Positions 1 through 6,969 of a stretch of DNA of 7,482 nucleotides are shown in pieces. The DNA is from Thioalkalivibrio sp. (GTDB taxonomy: Bacteria; Pseudomonadota; Gammaproteobacteria; Ectothiorhodospirales; Ectothiorhodospiraceae): assembly GCA_007120155.1 (NCBI GenBank), contig SKOF01000161.1, positions 1 through 7,482 on the forward strand, read 5' to 3'. The translations under genes were made by a program, and so were the position numbers. Within the stretch, counting starts at the first letter, position 1. Each line of letters opens with the position of its first letter. The notes below the pieces were generated by a model. The model ran no database searches. It worked only from the letters and a program-made list of their open reading frames with translations, and was not told where the DNA came from.

Positions 1-1
1 C

Positions 2-358
2 CTCGGGAGTCTCAAGGAAGTGGCCGCCGACCCCGGCAACGCGGAGGCCATCCAGCGCCTGGGCGCCTCCGAGCAGGGGCTTTCCGGGGTATTGGGACGC
101 TTGTTTGCCTTGTCCGAGAACTATCCCGACCTGAAGGCGAACCAGACTATGATGCAGCTCTCCGAGGAGCTGACCAGCACCGAGAACCGCGTCGCCTTTG
201 CACGCCAGGCCTTCAACGATGCGGTGATGCACTACAACACCACCCGGGAGGTATTCCCCAACAACCTGATCGCCAACAACTTCGGCTTCCGCCCGGCGGC
301 GCTGCTGGAGATCGACGCGCCGGAGAAGCGCGAGGCGGTGCGGGTCAGCTTCCAGTAA
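2..358 (+). CDS. lemA: LemA family protein, C-terminal part (5' truncated by window edge)
   Basis: The reading frame is open from base 2, so the gene starts upstream of the window and only the last 118 or so residues are seen. These carry the typical LemA C-terminal signature: YPDLKAN, then QLSEELTSTENRVAFARQAFNDAVMHYN, a long amphipathic helix, followed by a short tail around FPNNLIANNFGF. LemA proteins usually have an N-terminal membrane anchor with a helical bundle outside the cytoplasm; that anchor would lie in the missing part. Their molecular function is not settled. The apparent GTG at position 20 is an internal valine codon, not a start. The stop is TAA at 356-358. An M48 metallopeptidase follows after 39 bases on the same strand, a common pairing that suggests co-transcription and a joint role at the membrane. 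Family assignment is firm; function is not. Confidence 0.93.
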   Translation, partial: LGSLKEVAADPGNAEAIQRLGASEQGLSGVLGRLFALSENYPDLKANQTMMQLSEELTSTENRVAFARQAFNDAVMHYNTTREVFPNNLIANNFGFRPAALLEIDAPEKREAVRVSFQ

Positions 359-397
359 GGTGTGTGCCTCGATACTGGCTGCGGGGCACGCGGATCC

Positions 398-2356
398 ATG
401 AACTTCTTTCAACACCAGGACAGAACCCGGAAGCGGACCCGCTGGCTGCTGGTGCTCTTCGCCCTGGCGGTGCTGGCCATCCTGGCCGTCGTGAACATGG
501 TGGTCCTGCTGGTGCTGGGGGGCATGGAGCCGGCGGAACATCCCGTGTCCTTGGGCGAATTCCTGGCCCGCCATGGCGGCGTCATTCTCTTGACCAGCCT
601 GCTCACGGGGTCGGTGATCGGGATCGGCAGCCTCTACCGGACGCTGAGCCTGCGCGGCGGCGGGGCGGTGGTGGCCTGGCAACTGGGTGGCAGCGTGGTG
701 GATCCGGACACCAACGACCCGCTTCGCCGGCGGCTTCGCAACGTGGTGGAGGAGATGGCCATCGCCTCGGGCGTGCCGGTGCCGGACATCTTCGTGCTGG
801 AACACGAGGACGGGATCAACGCCTTCGCCGCCGGATACTCCACGGCGGACGCCGCCGTGGCCGTCACCCGGGGGGCGCTGGAGACCCTGGACCGGCGTGA
901 GCTTCAGGGCGTCGTGGCCCACGAGTTCAGCCATATCCTCAACGGCGACATGCGCCTCAACATCCGCCTCATGGGCATCCTGTTCGGCATCCTGGTCATG
1001 GCGGTGCTCGGCCGGCAGTTCATGTACTACACACACCACGTCTCGGTGCGCCGCACCCGCGGCAACCAGGGGGCCATGGCAGTCCTGGCCATCGGTGTGA
1101 CGCTGATGCTGGTGGGCTACATCGGCCTGTTCTTCGGGCGCTGGATCAAGGCGATGGTGTCGCGCCAGCGGGAATTCCTGGCCGATGCCGCGGCCGTGCA
1201 GTTCACCCGGGAGCCCGAGGGCATTGCCGGTGCCCTGAAGAAGATCTCCGTGGCAGGCGGGTCGGTGCTGCGTGCCAGCCCGGAGGAGGTAGGCCACATG
1301 TTGTTTGCCGATGGCGCCCTGGGCCGGATGTTCGCCACGCACCCGCCCTTGCTCGACCGCATCCGCGCCATCGAGCCCGGTTTCGACCCGGAGGAGTTCC
1401 ACGCCCTCCGGGAACGGGTGCGGCGCCACAGGGAGGCACTGCGCGCGGCGGCGGAAGAGGCGGCCCGCCGGGAGACCGAGAGGACGGCCCCGTCACCGGG
1501 CGGCCTCGGCCTGGATGCGGACACGCTCATCGAGCAGATGGGCCGGCCCGGGGTGGGCCAGATCCTGGCCGCCGCGCTGCTGGTGGCCTCGGTCCCGCGC
1601 CCCCTTGAGCGGGCCGCCCATTCGCCCGAATGGGCCCCCGAACTGGTGTGCTACCTGCTGCTCGACCCCGAGGCGGAGATCCGCGACCGCCAGCTGCTCA
1701 TGGTGGCCGAGGCCCTGGGCGGCGAGAGCGAGGGCCAGGTGCGCCAGCTTCTGGAGATGGAGCCCCGGCCCGCCCCCGAACTGCGCATCCCGCTGCTTGA
1801 GATGGCCTTCCCTGCGTTGCGGCGTCGCCCCGGGACGGAACTGGAAACGCTGCTCGCCCTGGTGGAAAGGCTGATTCACGCGGACGGTCGCGTGGACGTG
1901 TTCGAGTACGCCCTGGCAAGAATGCTGGAGCAGCACGTCGCCGACGCCCGCAATCCCTCAGGCTCCGCGCCTGCAGGCCGGCGCCGACTGGGCGATGTGC
2001 GGGTCCAGGCGCTTGATCTGTTGGGGATTCTGGCCCACCACGGTCATTCGCAGGATCCGGAGGCCGCGCTGGCGGCCATGAATGCCGGCCTGTCCGCGTT
2101 GGGCATGGCGGCGGCAGGCAGGATGCCCGTGCCGGACGGATGGCCTGACCGACTGGATGCCGCCCTTGAACGCCTGGATGATCTGAAGCAGATGGAGAAA
2201 CAGCAACTGCTTCGGGCCCTCGTGGTCACCATCACCCATGGCGGCAAGACGGTGCCCGCCGAGGCCGAACTGCTGCGGGCGGTGTGCGCGGTGCTGCATA
2301 TGCCTCTTCCCCTGTTGGATGCTGCTCAGGAGAACCCGACGATGGCGGGAGACTGA
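398..2356 (+). CDS. Membrane-bound M48 family zinc metallopeptidase with long C-terminal extension
   Basis: Predicted protein of 652 residues starting at ATG 398 (MNFFQHQDRTRKRTRW). An in-frame GTG at 362 would add 12 residues without family-like character, so I prefer the ATG, although only a weak GCGGGG precedes it. Visible features: a basic N-terminus, membrane segments at about 16-42, 61-80, 190-206 and 227-248, the INAFAAGYS motif (140-148), the zinc-binding HEFSH (175-179, bases 920-934), the third zinc ligand E259 in REFLADA, and the conserved FATHPPLLDRI (312-322). This is the HtpX/Ste24-like catalytic core, probably degrading misfolded membrane proteins. A charged linker (about 335-370) leads into roughly 280 further residues. 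Within these, LVERLIHADGRVDVFEYALA (near 488-507) resembles TerB-type helices. The usual HtpX is about 290 residues, so this is the long form seen beside lemA. Substrates are unknown. Confidence 0.93.
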   Translation: MNFFQHQDRTRKRTRWLLVLFALAVLAILAVVNMVVLLVLGGMEPAEHPVSLGEFLARHGGVILLTSLLTGSVIGIGSLYRTLSLRGGGAVVAWQLGGSVVDPDTNDPLRRRLRNVVEEMAIASGVPVPDIFVLEHEDGINAFAAGYSTADAAVAVTRGALETLDRRELQGVVAHEFSHILNGDMRLNIRLMGILFGILVMAVLGRQFMYYTHHVSVRRTRGNQGAMAVLAIGVTLMLVGYIGLFFGRWIKAMVSRQREFLADAAAVQFTREPEGIAGALKKISVAGGSVLRASPEEVGHMLFADGALGRMFATHPPLLDRIRAIEPGFDPEEFHALRERVRRHREALRAAAEEAARRETERTAPSPGGLGLDADTLIEQMGRPGVGQILAAALLVASVPRPLERAAHSPEWAPELVCYLLLDPEAEIRDRQLLMVAEALGGESEGQVRQLLEMEPRPAPELRIPLLEMAFPALRRRPGTELETLLALVERLIHADGRVDVFEYALARMLEQHVADARNPSGSAPAGRRRLGDVRVQALDLLGILAHHGHSQDPEAALAAMNAGLSALGMAAAGRMPVPDGWPDRLDAALERLDDLKQMEKQQLLRALVVTITHGGKTVPAEAELLRAVCAVLHMPLPLLDAAQENPTMAGD

Positions 2357-2386
2357 TCGTTCCGGTTCCTGTTGGGGGGGTTGAAC

Positions 2387-2414
2387 AGTGGCAAGTGGCA
2401 AGTCTCAAGTGGCA
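2387..2414 (+). repeat. Tandem heptanucleotide repeat, four units
   Basis: Four consecutive 7-base units read AGTGGCA, AGTGGCA, AGTCTCA and AGTGGCA, beginning 31 bases after the M48 stop codon. Three units are identical and the third differs at two bases. The array is non-coding and sits at the edge of the hairpin-rich element that follows. It could be a simple slippage-type repeat or the border of that element. Confidence 0.8.
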
Positions 2415-2420
2415 GGGAAA

Positions 2421-2541
2421 ACCACCCTCACTCCAGCCCTCTTCCTGAGGAAGAGGGGGGCGCAGAACCGATAGGCATGGTTATTTGCTCCCTCCCGAAA
2501 TGCGGGGGTCGGGGAGGGGTCCTTCCCACGTCTCGACCCCC
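2421..2541. repeat. REP/BIME-like intergenic palindromic repeat pair
   Basis: The spacer between the convergent M48 and phaC genes holds two related hairpin modules facing each other. The left module (about 2424-2462, + strand) reads CACCCTCACTCCAGCC and then has a perfect 9-base stem, CCCTCTTCC / GGAAGAGGG, with a TGA loop (2437-2457). The right module, read on the - strand from about 2523 to 2487, begins ACCCCTCCCCGACCCCCGC and continues to GGGAGGGAGC; it has the same order of C-rich arm, hairpin and GGGAGC-type end, but is more degenerate. The general pattern resembles dispersed CCCTCxCC-type intergenic repeats I know from many proteobacterial genomes. A further perfect 8-base inverted repeat (GGGGGTCG 2504-2511, CGACCCCC 2534-2541) overlaps the right side. 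Neither hairpin is followed by a clear T tract, so an intrinsic terminator is not proven, though a role at the convergent transcript ends is plausible. Confidence 0.6.
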
Positions 2542-2556
2542 AACTTCCCGCTTTGT

Positions 2557-3624
2557 TCAGGTCCGTTCGTCGATCCACTCGCCGATGGCGGGGGGCACCT
2601 GCTTCTGGGCCTTGCCGCTGACGTAGATGCCGATGTGGCCGCCGGGGAAGGAGAGTTCCGTGTAGTCCTTCGTGCCGGCGACCTTCTTCAGGGCCTTCGA
2701 GGCGGCCGGCGGGACCAGGTGATCCTGTTCGGCAAAGACATTGAGCACGGGCATGCTGAGATTGGCAAGATCCGCCCGCGTCTTTCCGATCATCACACCG
2801 CCGTTCATCAATCCGTTCTTCTGGTAGAAATCCTTGATGAACTGACGGTAGGCCTCACCGGCCTGGTCGGGACTGTCGAAGATCCATTTCTCCATGCGCA
2901 GGAAGTTGTTGACCTTCGTGCTGTCATCCAGCAGGTCCACCATGTCCAGGTACTTCTGACCGATGAGCTGGTAGGGCTTGAGCATCAGGAAGGTGGCATT
3001 GAGCAGTTCGCCCGGAATGTTGCCCATGGTGTCCACCAGCAGGTCCACATCCACGTGCCGGACCCACCGGCTGAGCACATTGTCCGGCGTGTGGAAGTCC
3101 ACCGGCGTCACCATGGTGACCAGGTTTTTGACCTTCTCCTGATGCAGGGCGCTGTAGCACAGGCTGAAGGTGCCGCCCTGACAGATACCCAGCAGATTGA
3201 CGGCATCCACGTTGTGGCGCTTGCGGATGACGTCCACGCAACGGTCGATGTAGCCGTTGATGTAATCGTCCAGGGTCAGGAACCGGTCGGCCCGGTCGGG
3301 ATAGCCCCAGTCGATGAGATAGACATCCAGCCCCGCATCCAGCAGGCCGCGCACGGTGGAGCGGTTCTCCTGCAGGTCGGTCATGTACGGGCGGTTCACC
3401 AGCGCGTAGACGATGAGCACCGGTACCGGGTTCTGTACTTTTGCGGCCGGCGGCTGGAAGCGATAGAGGGTGAGCTTGTCCTCCTCGTAGATGGCCTCCT
3501 TGGGGGTGACGCCGGTGGGGATCTCGCCCGCCTCCATGAGGTTCTGAAGGCCGTGCCCCAGCTTGGTCTGGAATTCGGACAGCTCGGCCAGGATCTGATC
3601 GGGTCGCATCTGTACGGGGATCAT
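2557..3624 (-). CDS. phaC: Class III poly(3-hydroxyalkanoate) synthase, catalytic subunit PhaC
   Basis: Protein of 355 residues that polymerises (R)-3-hydroxyacyl-CoA, typically 3-hydroxybutyryl-CoA, into PHA at the granule surface. It has an alpha/beta-hydrolase fold. The lipase-like box is GICQGG (146-151) with nucleophile C148 in place of serine. The other triad residues are D301 in FAEQDHLVPP and H330 in FPGGHIGIYVSG. These lie one position from the C149/D302/H331 triad of the Allochromatium vinosum enzyme, which has the same length. The short N-terminus (MIPVQMRPDQ) is typical of class III enzymes, which lack the long N-terminal domain of class I and need PhaE for activity. The ATG start is preceded by AGGAGG, 10 bases upstream, inside the end of phaE; the two genes are separated by 4 bases. 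The gene ends in the spacer shared with the convergent M48 gene. No missing residues or frameshift are seen. Confidence 0.97.
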   Translation of the reverse strand: MIPVQMRPDQILAELSEFQTKLGHGLQNLMEAGEIPTGVTPKEAIYEEDKLTLYRFQPPAAKVQNPVPVLIVYALVNRPYMTDLQENRSTVRGLLDAGLDVYLIDWGYPDRADRFLTLDDYINGYIDRCVDVIRKRHNVDAVNLLGICQGGTFSLCYSALHQEKVKNLVTMVTPVDFHTPDNVLSRWVRHVDVDLLVDTMGNIPGELLNATFLMLKPYQLIGQKYLDMVDLLDDSTKVNNFLRMEKWIFDSPDQAGEAYRQFIKDFYQKNGLMNGGVMIGKTRADLANLSMPVLNVFAEQDHLVPPAASKALKKVAGTKDYTELSFPGGHIGIYVSGKAQKQVPPAIGEWIDERT

Positions 3625-3628
3625 TGCC

Positions 3629-4756
3629 TCATTTCCTCCTGGTCGCCGGCTTTCCGGCCGTGGTGCCCTTGCCGGTGGATTTCTTTGTCTTTGGTGCGGC
3701 CCGCTTGCGCTTGGGGGCGGCCTTGCGGGCAGACGTCGCAGCCGGTTCGGATTGCCTGTCAGCGCCGTTGCCTGCCGCTTTCAGTTCCTCGATCTCCCGG
3801 CGCAGGTTCCGGATCTCCCGCCGGCTTTCCTGAAAACGCTCGTGCAGGGTGCTGATCTCGCGCCGCGTGGGCATGTTGAGACCTTCCAGCATCTCGTCCA
3901 CCAGCCGAGAACCCTCCTGTTTCACCGCCATGAGGGCGTTGACCATGTCGCCGTAAATGCGGGCATAGTCGTCGGACATGGCGTACTCGCCGTAGACCTC
4001 CTCGCACACATCCACCCATTCGTTGAACAGTTCGCGCATGGAAGTGATGGGCTGTTCCCGGCGCGCGGCGTCGTCCAGACGGGCACGGAACCGGTCCACG
4101 GATGCCAGTGCCACACCGGCGAGGCCCGTCTCGTAGGCCTGCCAGGCCCGCTGGTACTCGAGGATGCGGCGCGAGAGGGACTGGTACTGCTCCTGGGATT
4201 CCCGCGTGTAACCGACACCGGGCAGGGACAGGAAGCGATCCAGATGCTCGCCGGGGCCGAAGGCGGCGGCGCCCTCGGGACGCAGGGCCTTCAGCATGTC
4301 GCCCGGCAGGGGCGTGAACGAGGAGGCCACCCGCTGCCAGGTATCCATGGGGAGCTGCCAGAAGGCCATGAAATCCCGGGTGGGGTCGTCCTTCGCCCCG
4401 GCACCCGTGCTGACCTTGCGGAGCGCGTCGGCGCACTGATCGAGCCAGGACCTGAGGGCCTCGGTGCCCGCATCGCCGCCGTCCTGGCGCATGAGCCCTT
4501 CGGCCATACCGAAGTAGCCCCGGCCCAGATCCATCATGCGCCCGTAGAAATCCCGGGCATCCGGGGTGACGGCGGGCGCCACTGACTTCCACCACTGATC
4601 CAGGGCGCCGGACCATGGGTTGGCGGCTCCGTGTGCCTGGCCGCCGGAAGACGGCGCGGCGTCCATGGAGGCACGGGACAGATCGAGCCAGGCGTCCCAG
4701 TACTTGCGTTGTGCCTCCGTCCAGGCATCCGGATTGAAGGGGTTGGAATCGCTCAT
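3629..4756 (-). CDS. phaE: Class III PHA synthase, accessory subunit PhaE
   Basis: Protein of 375 residues that forms the active class III synthase complex with PhaC; it has no catalytic triad of its own. Supporting motifs are the N-terminal NPFNPDAW (5-12), the central LPGVGYTRESQEQ (178-190), and the C-terminal LNMPTRREISTLHERFQE (293-310), which opens a charged heptad-like coiled coil to about 327. I place the start at ATG 4756, which has AGGAG 9 bases upstream; a TTG at 4774 would add six residues and has its own GGAGG, so it is a weaker alternative. Residues 336-375 form a low-complexity tail rich in Lys, Arg, Ala and Pro (14 basic and one acidic residue in 40), resembling histone H1-like tails. 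The gene is first in a phaE-phaC operon, divergent from phaA. Its last codons contain the phaC ribosome binding site. Confidence 0.95.
   Translation of the reverse strand: MSDSNPFNPDAWTEAQRKYWDAWLDLSRASMDAAPSSGGQAHGAANPWSGALDQWWKSVAPAVTPDARDFYGRMMDLGRGYFGMAEGLMRQDGGDAGTEALRSWLDQCADALRKVSTGAGAKDDPTRDFMAFWQLPMDTWQRVASSFTPLPGDMLKALRPEGAAAFGPGEHLDRFLSLPGVGYTRESQEQYQSLSRRILEYQRAWQAYETGLAGVALASVDRFRARLDDAARREQPITSMRELFNEWVDVCEEVYGEYAMSDDYARIYGDMVNALMAVKQEGSRLVDEMLEGLNMPTRREISTLHERFQESRREIRNLRREIEELKAAGNGADRQSEPAATSARKAAPKRKRAAPKTKKSTGKGTTAGKPATRRK
3635..3640 (-). promoter_or_regulatory. phaC ribosome binding site inside phaE
   Basis: AGGAGG on the - strand, 10 bases before the phaC ATG at 3624 and just before the phaE TGA stop (3631-3629). 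The position suggests that translation of phaC is coupled to phaE, which would help keep the two synthase subunits in balance. The coupling is inferred from spacing only. Confidence 0.75.
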
Positions 4757-4765
4757 TCTTGGGTG

Positions 4766-4770
4766 CTCCT
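4766..4770 (-). promoter_or_regulatory. phaE ribosome binding site deciding the ATG start
   Basis: AGGAG on the - strand lies 9 bases before ATG 4756. It supports a start at MSDSNPFNPD rather than at the upstream TTG (4774). That TTG is preceded 4 bases away by GGAGG (4783-4779), a less favourable spacing with a rarer start codon. Confidence 0.65.
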
Positions 4771-4825
4771 GCAAAGAACCTCCGCGCGGGAGGCCGGGTC
4801 TTGCGTGGGTGACGTCATGTGGCTT

Positions 4826-4853
4826 AGCCTAACACAAAATTTGTGCACTGCAA
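4826..4853 (-). promoter_or_regulatory. Possible sigma70-type promoter for phaEC, overlapping the palindrome
   Basis: On the - strand a TTGCAG -35-like box (4853-4848) and a TAGGCT -10-like box (4831-4826) are spaced 16 bases apart, about 70 bases upstream of the phaE start. Each box matches consensus at only three positions, although these are the most conserved ones. If real, the palindrome at 4833-4857 would cover the -35 box and spacer, a classic repression layout. Confidence 0.3.
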
Positions 4854-4857
4854 CAAT
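4833..4857. promoter_or_regulatory. Palindromic TGCA-rich site, candidate PhaR operator
   Basis: Two overlapping inverted repeats lie in the divergent phaE-phaA spacer. CACAAA-A-TTTGTG (4833-4845) is perfect with a single-base centre. TTGTGCACTGCAACAA (4841-4856) has a perfect TGCA-C-TGCA core flanked by TTGT and ACAA. PhaR-type repressors are known to bind TGC-rich sequences near pha genes, and phaR is in this cluster, so this is the best operator candidate in the window. It is AT-rich compared with its surroundings. The assignment to PhaR is inference. Confidence 0.45.
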
Positions 4858-4900
4858 TCAGGGGTCGTGACCGGGGCCGGCAGAACTTCGGTCTTTCTGT

Positions 4901-4906
4901 TATAGA
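4901..4906 (+). promoter_or_regulatory. Possible -10 box for the phaABR operon
   Basis: TATAGA on the + strand, about 70 bases before the phaA ATG, is the best -10-like hexamer in this half of the spacer. I find no convincing -35 box at the right distance, so the promoter is only tentative. Confidence 0.25.
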
Positions 4907-4974
4907 CAAACACAGGGTCCGTGGTCCCGTGACCCCGTCAACCCATCATCTGCGTCAAGCGAGGAGAGTTCCAA

Positions 4975-6159
4975 ATGAGAGATTCCACCGTCATCGTGGA
5001 AGCGGCCAGAACACCTATCGGTTCATTCAACGGGGCCCTGTCCGGCATCCCCGCCAGTGAGCTTGGGGCCCGGGTGATCCGGGCGTTGATGGAACGCTCC
5101 GGGCTCGACCCGAACTTGGTGGGTGAAGTGATCCTCGGCCAGGTCCTGCAGGCGGGCATCGGGCAGAACGGCGCCCGCCAGGCCGCCATGGCGGCGGGCC
5201 TTCCCGTGTCCGTCCCGGCCATGACCATCAACAAGGTCTGCGGCAGCGGTCTCAAGGCCGTGCAGCTGGCCTGGCAGGCCGTCGTTTGCGGTGATGCCGA
5301 GGCAGTGATCGCAGGCGGACAGGAGAACATGAGCCTCGCTCCCCATGTGCTGCCGTCCTCGCGAACGGGCAGGAAGATGGGGCCCTGGGAACTGGTGGAT
5401 TCCATGATCGTGGACGGCCTGTGGTGCGCCTTCAACCAGTACCACATGGGGAACACTGCCGAGAACGTGGCGGGGGAATTCGAGATCAGCCGCGAGGACC
5501 AGGATGCCTTCGCCGCCGAATCCCAGCAGCGCGCCGAGCGGGCGCAGAAGGCCGGCATATTCGCCGACGAGATCGTGCCCATCGAGATCCCGCAGAGAAA
5601 GGGCGATCCCATCGTCTTCGACGCGGACGAATTTCCCCGACACGGCACCACGGCCGAGGGGCTGGCCAAGCTGCGTCCAGCCTTCAGCAAGGACGGCACG
5701 GTCACCGCTGGCAATGCCTCGGGCATCAACGACGGCGCTGCCGCGGTGATCGTCATGAGCGAAGCCCGGGCACGGGACCTGGGTCTGAAGCCGCTCGCGC
5801 GGATCGTGTCCTTCTCGGCCAGCGGCGTGGATCCTGCAGTGATGGGCACGGGACCCATCCCCGCGGCCACCCGATGCCTGGAAAAGGCCGGCTGGAAACC
5901 CGCCGACCTGGACCTGGTGGAGGCCAACGAGGCCTTCGCCGCCCAGGCCATTGCCGTGAACCGTTCCATGGGCTGGGATCTGTCCAAAGTCAACGTGAGC
6001 GGCGGTGCCATCGCGCTGGGGCATCCCATCGGCGCCTCCGGCGCGCGGGTGCTGGTGACCCTGTTGCACGGCATGAAGCGCACCGGTGCCCGCAAGGGGC
6101 TGGCAACACTGTGCATCGGCGGCGGGCAGGGGGTGGCCCTGGCCGTGGAGGGGGTGTGA
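4975..6159 (+). CDS. phaA: Acetyl-CoA acetyltransferase (beta-ketothiolase) PhaA
   Basis: Protein of 394 residues, the usual length for biosynthetic thiolases, that condenses two acetyl-CoA into acetoacetyl-CoA as the first step of PHB synthesis in the cytoplasm. The N-terminal half has the acylated nucleophile C89 in [11 protein letters not shown] and the GGQENMS motif (114-120). The C-terminal half has NEAFAAQ (318-324), H350 in [10 protein letters not shown] and the second cysteine C380 in [11 protein letters not shown]89 coincides in number with the Zoogloea ramigera enzyme, and H350 and C380 fall two positions after its H348 and C378. A strong AGGAG lies 8 bases before the ATG. It is the first gene of the rightward operon, divergent from phaE, and ends one base before phaB. 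Membership of the pha cluster favours a biosynthetic rather than a fatty-acid-degrading role. No defects are seen. Confidence 0.95.
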   Translation: MRDSTVIVEAARTPIGSFNGALSGIPASELGARVIRALMERSGLDPNLVGEVILGQVLQAGIGQNGARQAAMAAGLPVSVPAMTINKVCGSGLKAVQLAWQAVVCGDAEAVIAGGQENMSLAPHVLPSSRTGRKMGPWELVDSMIVDGLWCAFNQYHMGNTAENVAGEFEISREDQDAFAAESQQRAERAQKAGIFADEIVPIEIPQRKGDPIVFDADEFPRHGTTAEGLAKLRPAFSKDGTVTAGNASGINDGAAAVIVMSEARARDLGLKPLARIVSFSASGVDPAVMGTGPIPAATRCLEKAGWKPADLDLVEANEAFAAQAIAVNRSMGWDLSKVNVSGGAIALGHPIGASGARVLVTLLHGMKRTGARKGLATLCIGGGQGVALAVEGV

Positions 6160-6160
6160 C

Positions 6161-6910
6161 ATGGGCGAGGAACTGAAAGGAAGGGTGGCGCTGGTCACCG
6201 GGGGCACCGGCGGCATCGGCACTGCCATCTGCGCCCGGCTGGGCCGCATGGGCGCCCGGGTCGCCACCACCTACCGCAACCGCGAGAAGGCCGAGGCCTG
6301 GCAGAAGCAGATGAAGGCGCAGGGCCAGGACGTGGGCATCTACGCCTGTGACGTGGGCGATTACGATACCTGCGTGGCCCTGATCAGCCAGGTGGAAAAG
6401 GATCTTGGGCCGGTGGATATCCTGATCAACAACGCGGGGATCACCCGGGATACCACACTCAAGAAGATGACGCCGCAGCACTGGCGGGACGTGATCTGCG
6501 CCAACCTGGACAGCGTGTTCAACATGACCCAGCCGGTGCTCACGGGCATGGCCCAGCGGGGCTGGGGCCGGATCATCAACATCTCCTCCGTCAACGGGCA
6601 GAAGGGCCAGTTCGGACAGGCCAACTACGCCTCCTCAAAGGCGGGCATACACGGCTTCACCATGTCGGCGGCGCAGGAGGTGGCCCGCAAGGGGGTGACC
6701 GTAAACACCGTCTCGCCCGGCTACATCGCCACGGAGATGGTGATGGCCGTGCCCGAGGAAGTGCGCGAGAAAATCATCGCGCAGATTCCTGTGGGACGTC
6801 TTGGGCGTCCCGAAGAGGTGGCGCATGTGGTAGCCTTTCTGGCCTCGGAGGACGCCGGTTTCATCACCGGCGCCAATCTGGCGGCCAACGGCGGTCAGCA
6901 CATGCACTAG
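6161..6910 (+). CDS. phaB: Acetoacetyl-CoA reductase PhaB
   Basis: Protein of 249 residues of the short-chain dehydrogenase/reductase family. It reduces acetoacetyl-CoA to (R)-3-hydroxybutyryl-CoA, the monomer for the PHA synthase. The cofactor site is TGGTGGIG (13-20) with NNAG at 90-93. The catalytic residues are S143 (NISSVNG), Y156 and K160 (NYASSKAG). NGQKGQFGQANY (145-156) is the hallmark of PhaB and distinguishes it from FabG-type ketoacyl-ACP reductases; Q150, F151 and Q153 match the acetoacetyl-CoA contact residues of the Ralstonia enzyme with a constant offset of three. The second beta strand ends in TTYRN without an acidic residue, which suggests NADPH use. The start is ATG 6161, one base after the phaA stop, with GGAGG at 6147-6151. 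An upstream in-frame extension lies inside phaA and is not used. Confidence 0.96.
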   Translation: MGEELKGRVALVTGGTGGIGTAICARLGRMGARVATTYRNREKAEAWQKQMKAQGQDVGIYACDVGDYDTCVALISQVEKDLGPVDILINNAGITRDTTLKKMTPQHWRDVICANLDSVFNMTQPVLTGMAQRGWGRIINISSVNGQKGQFGQANYASSKAGIHGFTMSAAQEVARKGVTVNTVSPGYIATEMVMAVPEEVREKIIAQIPVGRLGRPEEVAHVVAFLASEDAGFITGANLAANGGQHMH

Positions 6911-6955
6911 CACTGCGGGCATCGTCCGAAGCGAATGATTCCGGCATGCAGTTCT

Positions 6956-6961
6956 GAGGGG
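6956..6961 (+). promoter_or_regulatory. phaR ribosome binding site supporting the GTG start
   Basis: GAGGGG lies 8 bases before the GTG at 6970. No ATG in the same frame gives the conserved PhaR N-terminus, so this site supports GTG initiation. Confidence 0.65.
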
Positions 6962-6969
6962 CGATCAGG

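Noticed and set aside
362..397. GTG-initiated N-terminal extension of the M48 protease
   Set aside because: The extra 12 residues (MCLDTGCGARGS) do not look like the family, whereas the ATG at 398 gives the typical MNFF start followed by basic residues and a membrane helix.
2437..2457. Perfect hairpin as a rho-independent terminator
   Set aside because: The stem is strong but no T tract follows on either strand, and the pattern fits a dispersed intergenic repeat better. A termination role is not excluded.
2485..3855. A 456-codon open frame on the + strand opposite phaC and the end of phaE
   Set aside because: It is the antisense shadow of conserved genes in high-G+C DNA. The translation is rich in His, Val, Asp and Gln without family motifs, and phaC and phaE on the other strand have full catalytic and family signatures.
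4861..4936. GGTC-GT-GACC inverted repeat and repeated CGTGACC (4866-4872, 4928-4934) in the phaA leader
   Set aside because: The arms are short and expected by chance in G+C-rich DNA; there is no riboswitch-like architecture and no conserved motif that I recognise.
4938..6270. Long - strand open frames (392 and 415 codons) opposite phaA
   Set aside because: These are two mutually overlapping frames with low-complexity composition and no motifs, lying across a complete phaA with all active-site residues. They are high-G+C artefacts.
6911..6969. A separate promoter or PhaR operator in the phaB-phaR gap
   Set aside because: Some TGC and a GCATGC palindrome are present, but no paired promoter boxes and no clear repeat like the one at 4833-4857 can be seen.
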